From Oscarella lobularis (lineage: Eukaryota; Porifera; Homoscleromorpha; Homosclerophorida; Oscarellidae), in contig NC_089175.1 of assembly GCF_947507565.1 (NCBI RefSeq), forward strand, positions 6,375,733 through 6,439,732: a stretch of 64,000 nt of DNA. The letters run 5' to 3'. This document shows, one piece after another, positions 54,801 to 64,000 of the stretch. Below the pieces are notes generated by a model, which saw only the letters and a program-made list of their open reading frames with translations, was not told the DNA's origin and did no database searches. Within the stretch, counting starts at the first letter, position 1. The number at the start of each line of letters is the position of its first letter. Position numbers and translations under genes: made by a program.

Positions 54801-57001
54801 ACGACGACTCGTCTATGACTCTAACTTGGAACGGATTTTACGATCCCGAATCTCCGATTGACCGCCTCGATGTAACGCTCAGGGTCGGCAACTCGGCTTC
54901 ACGGTCAGTCATCCTACAGCCAGCCAGATCAATATATACGTTTTACTCGGACATGTCTCTGTACGGAACTATAGCGGCTGTTACTGCGAAAGCAGTGACC
55001 ATCATTGGCCTGGAGTCAGACACTGTGGCTGACACCTTTTCCCTTGACCCACCTTCTGTTGAATTGAGTCCCGCTGATTGCTGCGACGTAAGTATCCAGT
55101 ACAGCAAGTCTGCAATCAAGGTCTCCTGGGCGTGGCGAAACGATATGAACAACAGGTCCATCGATCTTGGCTATGAGTACCGTTTCAGCATAGGGACGAT
55201 AGAAGGAGGAGCTCAGATTCTTCCGTACACCATCGTCGGTAGTCAGTTCGACGCCGTCTGTTCGGATTGCGCTTTGCTGCAAGGAGTTGCCTACTACGTT
55301 AATTTGCAAGTTTCGTTCGACGACTTTTCGACGTTCTTCGATGTTCAATCACCTGCTGTTATTATTGATTTCACTCCGCCAACTATTGGCAAAGTTCTAG
55401 ACGGGTTGAATGTCGACGTAGACTTCTTTGCGATCAACGACACTTTCGAGGCGACGTGGAGCGGATTTACGGATCCAGAAAGCGCTGTAAAGACATGCAA
55501 CATCTCTTTATTCGACAGCGTATCTTCCCTTGTTGTCTGGACAGCCGAAACCGAGTCAAATGGAACTGGCACTGTAAGCAATTCATTTGGCAGCGTAACG
55601 GTAGCGTGGTTTCATAAAGCCGCGTATTTTACGTATGTAAAGTGCATATCAAGCAGAGGACTCTTCTCTGTAGCGGAGTCAAACGGGTTCGTCGTGGACG
55701 CAACTCCTCCGTCAGGCGGACGCGTTTCGTTTAGTCTCACTCGGTTGGAGAACGGTATGACTTACGCCGAATCCGACTGGGACAATTTTAGAGACGACGA
55801 AAGCGGTGTCACATCCTACTGGTGGTATCTCTCCAGTCGAAACGAAGATAATCTTCGCGAGAAAGACGTCGGAACGGCTTCCTCCTATTCCGCGACGTTC
55901 AATTTGACAAGTCAGATAGAATACCGAGTCACAGTTGAAGCGACTAATCGCGTCAATTTGCGCTCTCGCAAGCATTCCAATTGGTTCTTCTACGACGTGA
56001 CTCCTCCTGTCAGTTCCGGGGTGATTGACGGTCCGGGTGCAACTGACGTCGATTATCAGCTTTCCCTCGTCGGCTATTCCGCTTCGTGGGGCAAATTCGT
56101 AGACAACGAAACGTCGATTGTCGATTGCTTTTGGTTCGTCGGAACTGAGCCTGGCGGCAGTCAGGTTTTGTCTCCTCAATCGGTTGGAAGTCAGAAAACA
56201 AGCGCTACTTGCGAACATTGCATTCTCACTCCTGGACTGACGTATTACTCGACTGTTCTTTGCTACAATTCGGCCGGGCATCAGACCAGCGAGTCCTCGG
56301 ATGGCGTTCTCGTCGACACGACGTTACCGGTTTCTGGTCAAGTCTACGACGGAAAGGGTAAAGTCGATCTGACCTACCAGAAAGATGCATCGTTTCTCGA
56401 CTGCAGCTGGGCGGATTTCAGCGACGCTGAAAGCGGGATCGCAAGGTATCAAGTGTGCGTCGGATCGTCGCAAGGGGTCTGCGATGTGCGCAGCAAAACG
56501 GAAGCCGCCGAATCAACCGAGTGGCACTTTTCAGCTCTCGTACTCAAACACGACAGCGCCTATTTCTGCACGGTCTATGGAGTCAACGGCGCTGGGTTGG
56601 TTTCTTCGTCTTCGTCGGACGGCGTTCTCGTAGACGTGACTCGTCCTGTCAAAGGAACGGTCATTGACGGCGAACAGTTCGACTCTGACTGTCAGTACAC
56701 TGACGAGCCAATAGCGGCAACGTGGCGCGATTTCTACGACGTTGAGTCGGGTATTGTGGAGTATGAGTGGGCTATCGGTACGAGCCAAGGTGCAGAGGAC
56801 GTCCTGCCGTTCATTTCGATTGGACTTAGCGAGACGGCGAGTTATTCGAGCAACTCCACTGCATCCAATCAACGTTTGTTCGTTACTGTTCGCGCACGTA
56901 ATGGGGCAAATGGAACGACTGATGCTATTTCAGACGGCCTTGTCATGTACAAGCGTGAGGACGGGCTTCCTCAGGGCTGTGTGGCTTTCAACGATAGCTA
57001 A
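48859..57001 (+). CDS. Giant secreted protein: Cys-rich repeats plus about 19 tandem beta-sandwich repeats
   Basis: Exons 48859-49016 (signal peptide, LFLDVLLILRLVS), 49117-49189, 49243-49488, 49545-49784 and one 7,158-bp exon 49844-57001; about 2,624 residues. The N-terminal 300 residues hold Cys-rich repeats of the form CDDxxLCTxxDxCxxGxCxGT followed by CKSCxxCNG. The rest is about 19 repeats of roughly 105 residues, starting VDxTPPxxGxVxDG, with a central WxxFxDxESGI and IGTxxGG and ending NxAGLxSxxSSDG. These look like FN3/Ig-type strands. There is no membrane helix or anchor, so it is probably an extracellular-matrix or surface-bound protein. The donor at 49489 is GC (AG|GCAAGT). The Cys repeats also resemble those in large bacterial surface proteins; ancestry is unresolved. 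Confidence 0.78.
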
Positions 57002-57354
57002 GGAATGCTGCGCGTTTCGAAAGATCGCACAAAAATAGCACAAACGGCATTTCTTTATCACAAAGTCTCTAGAGAATGACACTTAATTGCTAGCACATGC
57101 AGTGTTTAGAACCAAAAAGTCCTTTCTTCACAATTCGTTGTTATTAGATGTCTAGGATAAAATACATGCAGCTTGCTATAGAATCACGAGACAGACACCA
57201 ATCTACACATGTTCGGTTTGGCGTCGACCGCCGCCGTTACAAGCGACTCGAACTTCTGGATTACCCCTTCCTTATTTAGATTGGACACGTCTTCGTTGCT
57301 TTCTCGACCGAATGCTTGAGAAAATCGACCGTTTTACGAAGTATAAGAGTAGCC

Positions 57355-57612
57355 TAGTGGGACGCACGTTAGCAGTTCAGCTGCCTGCAAAGTGCAAAGT
57401 CCCAGGGCAAAGTCACATTCCCCGTCGCTCCGGACGTAAGCTGACGTTGGCACTCGGTTCACTTGCATTCACGACGTCGCCGCTCCGCAGAGTTGCAGAG
57501 ACGAGGACCCCGTCCTGCCCGAAGAGAGATGCAAGAGCGTACGTGAGGCGATCTCGTCTCTCCTTCTCATTTAGAAGGCAAAGAAGAACGATTTTCTCTT
57601 GTAGAAATAGTG
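57355..57612 (-). repeat. Second copy of the minus-strand fragment at 46.7-47.0 kb
   Basis: Nearly the same as 46733-47000, with small insertions (for example an added GCTGACGTTG). It includes the segment coding ALASLFGQDG-like sequence on the minus strand and starts at the same GGGACGCACGTTAGCAG phrase. Confidence 0.7.
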
Positions 57613-58164
57613 GAATTCGTTCAATAGATCAAGCAAGGACAAGGTTAGTGCAGGGAAAGAGAATGATAGGGTCTAATGAGCTGGTATTGAATCTGAGATC
57701 GAATTCTCATGGTGAAGTAGTTCAATAAGGAGTTTTATTGATTATTTATTTATTTTTCTAGCTGCGAAAATCCCTTTTCTTTGTTGTCACTGTTTAGTGG
57801 AAAACAATGCGCAGGATCATGCTTCAGGGCAAAGGAATGTTGCAACAAACGAGAGTGACGATGTTAGGAACGACTTGAGGTAAGGTTGAGACAATTTAGG
57901 GAATACACCTTCAAAACATGCAATCTCAAAATCCGACAAACGTTCAAACGCACCGTTTGAACACGTCATTAATTGTTTCTATTCTCGGACCCAAACGCGA
58001 TGAATAGTGCTTTGCTTGTAGTTGCCTGGGAAATCGTCGCATTCAAATCTGTTGAAGGATGGTGCAATACCCCAGTGATAGGTGCTTGATTTCCAGAATG
58101 GAAAATCGGTGAATCCAGGGTTAGCCTGGTGGGTGTTGGCCCAGAGATGTGTAGTAGCTTTGGG

Positions 58165-58460
58165 CAGGTAACCGACAGAAATTGCGGAAAACCAAAAAGG
58201 TGACGTTAGAGAACAAGCGCATCAGATGCTCATGAAGTGGAAGGAAAGGAATGGAAATGAGGCGTCAGTCAGAGCTGTGCAAGTCTCTCGAAAAGGAGGA
58301 TCTGAAAGAAACTGCTCTGACGGTAGTTGGCTACTCGTCGTCTCTGAATGACGAGAGCAGCATTAGTACTTAGTATTCAATTTTTTTAATCATCTCTTTT
58401 GTACTACCCGGTATTTTGCTTGCTTCTTCGTTTTTACCTAATTTGTTCATTCGTGATATC
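58165..58460 (+). pseudogene. Death-domain relic copied from the ZU5-Death gene
   Basis: Matches about 45030-45330, including the last Death-domain helices, stop region and 3' flank (TGACGTTAGAGAACAAGCG, GGCTACTCGTCGTCTCTGAATG). Small deletions break the frame, and no upstream exons were seen. Confidence 0.75.
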
Positions 58461-60120
58461 ACGTGGGCGCTCACGGACGAGTTGATGGCAGTAAGACTTA
58501 CCTTGCAATTCAAAATAGTGCTAAACGCAATGTTTCTCGTATGCTTAACTTGCTGCGTCAGTCGCTTAGACGAAGAAACTTCTCTCGAGTTGGGAACGAT
58601 CATCCGTCTGAATCAATAAAAAGGCTTTTAAAGAGTTGAATTCAGGCGACGATCACATGTTGATGTAATTGAGCTTGCACTTTCAAGGAGCTATATATCC
58701 GTTTGTTCAGTTGTGCATGTACAGTACTCGTTTCTACAGCACCAAGCTACCAGAAAAAATGCTCTGTATAAGAATGGAACATACCGTGACAGAACAAGAA
58801 CGCAAAGTCCACGCAGGTCTCTAAATTGTATTGAATGGTTTATAGGCTTGAATCGATGCTTGAGCGCCACTGCAGGTCATCTTGGCAGCAGTATGTTGCC
58901 TTGACGGCTGAGCTGAAGATGCGGATTGCCGTCTTACTTAGGTTGGAAGACAGCAAAGAGCAGAATGTCAAACAATAGACTATACTAGCTATGACGAATA
59001 TCACCAATGAGTTCTGACTCGCTCTTACAAGCCACATTGCCTTGCAGTCTTTGCTCGTAGTCACCTGAGCGACGTTGGAGCGAGCTAAATGAAGTGACGC
59101 TCCGAAACGACAGTTTTTCCCAATGGAGCCCCGATTTTCTAAAAGAGCGCAAAACGAAATATTTCTCGCACGCTTAACTTGATACGTCAGTTGCTTCGAC
59201 GAAGGAACTACTCTCACGCTGGAAATAAGCTAGAAAACCTTATCATGTGACGACAAACAGAAGAGTCCCGTACAGTTTATCGAATGTCATACGGGACACC
59301 AAGGTGCAGACTATGACGAGACTTTCTCCGACTTTCTCCGTCACAGTACGTACTCGCGCACACTAGCCTCTCGGTTGGCCAGTGTTCAGGGCCGTTTGGC
59401 CGTTGTTGCCACTATATTTATGATCGGTGGCTCAGTAACTAAGAGTGTTTGGTTGCTTTGAAAATCTGCAATCTAATAAGTGACGTCATGATTACATCAC
59501 CGGCACCTGACCATGGATGGTATGTGATGCCATTGACGAATGAAAGAGACGACCTTTCTACGACAACTATTAGTAATATGAGGGAGTATGGAGTTTTTCT
59601 TGCCTACTTTCTCATAGATAGAATGACTGTGGATTAGCAGTAAGCAGCTTCTTCATGAAGATCATGGATAGTGAATGACGTCATGCCAGACAATGTGATC
59701 TCATAATGACATCACTCATCCAAATGCGCGTGATGACGTGATCCAAATGCTCGTGATCCAAATGCTCGTGATCTAGAATGCACGCTTCGCCCTTCTTCAC
59801 ATTTAGCGTCGTTCTTTGAGCCTGAAGAGTAGAGTTACGCCCCAACACAACAACTTGGCAAAAGAAGTTTTTGACCGTGTCTGCGACTCTTCTGCTTACA
59901 AGCGTGTCTAGTAAACTAGAAGTTTAGACAACCCCGAGGCATGGCCTCGATGAGCTTAGATGAAAAAGACGGTTCGTTATGTTTTCGCGTCAATTGAGTC
60001 ATCGCGACCGCGTTCATTCGTTTGAGAAGCACCGTTTTCTTTATGACAGCCTCTCCGCAAGGCGAAGGCTATTATAAAAGGCCGCGCGCGCGCGTCAAGC
60101 ATGTGCTCTCATTTTGACTG
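58461..60120. other. Non-coding with small local repeats
   Basis: A segment at about 58525-58605 recurs diverged at 59145-59220 (TTTCTCG.A(T/C)GCTTAACTTG, CGTCAGT). At 59735-59775 a 16-bp unit (GATCCAAATGCTCGT) repeats about 2.5 times. A CG dinucleotide run lies near 60083-60095. No supported gene. Confidence 0.45.
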
Positions 60121-60124
60121 ATTT

Positions 60125-63100
60125 TGATTTCGGAAGATCTGACAATTTTATTTTTCGATTTCGTAGAGTTTTTATCCGCTGTTGGAGGAGGAAATATTGT
60201 CCTAATATCACTGTATATTCGTCGCTATCCGGAAACGTGGAAAGAGGCGACAAACACCGTACAACTATTTCTCCTGCGCTTCAAGCAATCGATTGGGGTT
60301 CTTTTCATATAGCACGGAAAATCTGCAGTTCATATCTCTCGGAAAGCTAAAATAACAAAACTTTTGATTTCAGCTGGAGGTGATATAGAAGTTTTAGATA
60401 AGGTAATGAGGTGTTAGGCATAAGAGGAACATTTTTCACGGTTTGACATCAGGAGGGAATGACGCCTTTTCTTCACGCCGTTTGGAATGGAAATTCAAAG
60501 GTCATGGATTTTCTTATAGGACGTGGTTGCAACATTTCTGCAAAAACCTTTGTAAGTACTAAATGCAGGTAACGATTATTTAGCAGTCACAATTGGTTTT
60601 TAGAGCGGTAATGGAGCTCTGGCACTTGCGAGTGGAAAGGGTCATTTGAATATTGTAAAAAAACTTGTTCGAATGGGATTCAGTGTCAACGAACTTCATC
60701 ATGTGAATGATTTATACCATGAGAAATATGTAAACTCGTAATTTATGAATATTTAGAATGACTTAGCAGCGCTTCATTTGGCGTGTCGGGAAGGACACAA
60801 TAACACTGCGCAGTTTTTAATTTCAGCTGAAGCTGATATTGAAGCTTTGGATAAGGTATTGGTTCATTACCGATTAAAATACAATCTTCTCACGAAATGC
60901 TATTAGTGGGGTATCACGCCTTTTCTTCGTGCCGTCACAAAAGGGCATTTGAAAATTATGAACGTTCTTATTAGAAGTAACTGCGACATTTCTGCTAAAA
61001 ACAACGTAAGTAATAGCAGAAAACGGTAATTACTTATTAATCAGTACTAATTAGAGAGGTAATGGAGCTTTGGCACTTGCAAGTAAATATGGTCGTCTAG
61101 CTATCGCAAGACGTCTTGTTGAAATGGGATGTAAAGTTAATAAGTTTGATGAGGTATTATATAATACCAAATAAGTAAGATTTTAGTCATTATAGAAACG
61201 TTTAGGATGGCCGTACTTCACTTCATTGGGCGTGTTTGAATGGACACGCTGAAATGGCAGAATTTCTGATTTCATCTGGCGCTAAGATAGAAGTAGTGGA
61301 TAAGGTAAATGGCTTACTTGCAATTAGGTCATAGATTTCACCGTGTACAATTAGGCAGGTTTTACGCCTTTCCTTTGTGCTGTTTCCGGTGGATATTCAG
61401 GAGTCGCCAATGTTCTTATTTGGCGTCGCTGCAACATTTTAGCAAAAACCGACGTTAGTAATGTAATGAAAAGTTTATTTTTTCTCTTATTTGATGTGTA
61501 GAATGGTAATGGCGCTCTTGCAGTTGCAAGTCGAAAAGGTCATTTAGATATGGCAAAACTACTTGTTAGAAAGAAATTAAGTGTGAATGAACCTCATCAG
61601 GTATTAGAACGTGAGAAATGAAGAAGACTTTTATTATTTATAAATGAATGCTTAGAATGGCTATACTTCACTGCATTTCGCATGTCAAGAAGGACACGGT
61701 CAAACTGTTAAATTTTTAATTTCATCTGGAGCTAATAAAGAAGCTGTAGATAAGGTGTTGCTTTACTTTATTTTTTTCTAGTGATTATTATATGGTTTGG
61801 CATCAGATAGGGTTTACGCCTTTTCTTTGCGCTGTTTTCAATGGACGCTTGAAAATCATGGATGTCCTTACTAAAAGTGGTTGCAACCCTTTCGCCAAGC
61901 TTAGCGTAAGTAATAACGAAGATCAGTTACTTACCTATCAGTAATCACTACTAATGGGATATAGGATGGCGCTGATGCACTGTCAATTGCAAGTGCAGAG
62001 GGTCAATTAGAAAGCGCAAAGCAACTTCTTCGAATGGGATTCAGTGTCAATAAATCTAATCATGTATTAGAACCTGAGAGAAAGCCAAAAGCTTTTGTTC
62101 ATGTCTTTTCAGGAAGGCAAAACGTCACTTCATTGGGCGTGTCTGAAAGGTCAAGCTAAAATTGCTGATTTTCTAATTTCATCTGGAGCTTTAATAGAAG
62201 CTGTAGATAGGGTATTAATTTATTAACAATTTGTAAATAATTTTGTCACGGTTTGACTTAAGGACGGATACACGCCTTTTCTTCGTTCCGTTTATAATGG
62301 ATGCTCAGAAACAATGAATGTTCTTATTAACTATTCTTGCAAACTTTCAGCAAAATGCAACGTGAGTAGTAACCGATACCCATTATTTGCTAATCAGTTT
62401 AGCAAAATAGGATGGAAAAGAGGCTCTAATACTTTCAATTCAAAAAAGTCACTTTGATATCACAAAAAAGCTTGTTGAAATAGGATGCAGTATAGATGAA
62501 CCTGATCACGTACAGTACTGGAACGCTAAAGAAATGTATAAGAAGTTGATTTTTGTGAATGCTCAGGTTGGATGCAATGCACTTCATTGGGCGTGTCAGG
62601 AAGGACACGTCGAAACAGTAAAACTTCTAATTTCATCTGGAGCTGATATAGAGGCTTTGGATAAGGTTTGGATTTATTGAATATACGGGGAAAAATCTAG
62701 CTTTGGTATTATAGTGGGGATGGACGCCTTTTTTACGCGCCGTTTCAATTGGAAATTTAAATGTCGTGGCAGCTCTTATTCATCGTGATTGCAACATTTT
62801 TGCAAAAGACAAAGTAAGAAATCACTGAAACACACGTAATGATTTCCTAATAATAATCTATGATGAATGTAGAATGGTGATGGAGCCTTGGCTCTTTCAA
62901 GTCTTATGGGTCATTTGAATATCACAAAACAACTTGTTGGAATGGGACTAAGTGTCAATGAACGTCATAAGGTATTAAAAAGAGTGATTATGATTAAGAA
63001 AACTCATTATTTATTATTTATATGTGAATGCTCAGAATGGTTTTACTTGCCTTCATTTGGCATGTCAAGAAGGACACGTTCAAATTGCTAAATATCTTAT

Positions 63101-64000
63101 TTCAGCTGGAGCTAATGAGAAAGCAAATAATAAAGTAACAGTTTTCTTTAAGTATAAATATTTTTTGACTTTGGGAATAGTTTGGTAGAACGCCTCTTCT
63201 TGAAGCTGATTTTAACAAGCAATACACTGTCGTTGCAGCTCTTAGACAAAATAAAAAGGAATTTTGCCAGTCAGAGGTACGTCTGCTATAAGCCACTGAC
63301 GTAACTACATTTAATACATCATGAGGCAGTTTGGGGTTACATTCTATTAATAAGACCTTCATTTGCTTTGCAGGCCGATGGATCTTTTTCCGAAGCAGGC
63401 TATGCAATTTTGGCAGAGGAAGAACGTTGGATTGAGAGCAATGGTAACAGAAGAAGCCGAAGGAACGACGACCGTTCTCAAAAAATTTACGACGAGGCTC
63501 TAAAACGCGGCTCCGTAACAGCGAATCGTTCTCGTGTCATTGTCGCTGGTCAAGACGGTGCTGGCAAGTCGTGTCTTGTTGATTCTCTTCTAAACAGACC
63601 TTTTGAGAATAATAAAGCAAGCACAGAAGGAGCAGCTGTGGAAATGACGCACACTTCAACAAGAGGCTGGGTTGCGACTGACAGCAAGGATCACTTAGAT
63701 CCGCTTATTGCACAAGGCGTCTATCGCAGCATGAATCGGAAGTTTTCGACGTGGAAAAGCTCGCAAGAAAGCTTTTCTGAATTATCAGATGATTTCACTA
63801 AATCATCAAATGATCTCGCAGAAGACATCGACTCCGAGTCAGAAAACGAATCTGAGCGTTTAACCAACCCTTTCACAGGATTGGATACTGGCGAACCGGT
63901 AGAACTAGTAGAATCGTTAGCAGAAGATTTGAAAGCGGTTGGCTTTGAAGCGAAAACGCTCACGGCTAACCAGCAACAATTGGTAACCACTTTTCTCGCG
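60125..64000 (+). CDS. Ankyrin-repeat Roco protein, 3' end beyond window
   Basis: The start is unclear; a degenerate first repeat lies near 60150-60290. From about 60317 to 63277 some 20 exons of roughly 98 bp each code one ankyrin repeat, separated by introns of about 50 bp. Exons occur at about 60453, 60603, 60757, 60908, 61055, 61207, 61356, 61502, 61657, 61809, 61965, 62113, 62263, 62411, 62566, 62715, 62873, 63036 and 63187. An exon from about 63375 to the window end codes a ROC GTPase (Walker A GQDGAGKS) almost identical to that of the gene at 38.4 kb, including [18 protein letters not shown] and [12 protein letters not shown] and Death domains are expected outside the window but not seen. 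A cytoplasmic signalling switch is inferred. Confidence 0.8.

Noticed and set aside
59265-59298. Short inverted repeat GTCCCGTA...TACGGGAC as a hairpin RNA
   Set aside because: The stem is only 8 bp with no supporting context. It is too short to call.
60083-60096. CG-repeat tract as a regulatory CpG element
   Set aside because: It is a simple dinucleotide run; nothing else supports a regulatory call.

Overview
The window looks like nuclear DNA from an early-branching animal, most likely a sponge. The evidence is a set of metazoan-type domain combinations: receptor tyrosine kinase, TRAF RING/zinc fingers, Roco (ROC-COR) with Death domain, ZU5 with Death domain, SRCR and C-type lectin domains, and sushi arrays. 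Introns are very short (about 37-60 bp) and mostly phase 1 between extracellular domains. Species assignment is inference. One run of 200 N (43445-43644) marks an assembly gap. I recognised no rRNA, tRNA or CRISPR.

Layout. 0-5.5 kb: three paralogous membrane-anchored P-loop ATPases (two on minus, one on plus), all with the same tiny first exon and a conserved phase-2 intron. 6.5-20.7 kb: a tandem duplication of a secreted multi-sushi gene. The downstream copy is intact in frame and ends in a tyrosinase fold that has lost its copper ligands. The upstream copy is truncated and carries frame lesions. An orphan exon with tyrosine motifs and old gene fragments lie between them. 21.4-25.1 kb: a decayed gene of unknown family. 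25.1-29.6 kb: mostly non-coding, with duplicated sequence. 29.6-36.5 kb: a possible small membrane protein, then a receptor tyrosine kinase whose ectodomain combines C-type lectin, SRCR and EGF domains. 38.4-42.1 kb: a protein joining TRAF RING/zinc fingers to ROC-COR-Death. 43.3-45.2 kb: a ZU5-Death protein interrupted by the gap. 45.5-46.6 kb (minus): an intronless seven-helix receptor. 48.9-57.0 kb: a secreted protein of about 2,620 residues, mostly in one 7.2-kb exon. 60.1-64.0 kb: a second Roco gene, cut by the window end, whose N-terminus is an array of ankyrin exons in a three-exon higher-order repeat.

How they fit together. Surface or secreted recognition arrays (sushi, lectin, SRCR) sit beside cytoplasmic signalling proteins that carry Death, TRAF and ROC modules and P-loop ATPases. 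Many are locally duplicated, with module exchange and broken copies. This is the pattern expected of an innate recognition or cell-death gene neighbourhood. That reading is inference. The strongest new observation is that two Roco genes about 20 kb apart share the same ROC core behind unrelated N-terminal modules (RING-TRAF zinc fingers versus ankyrin repeats).
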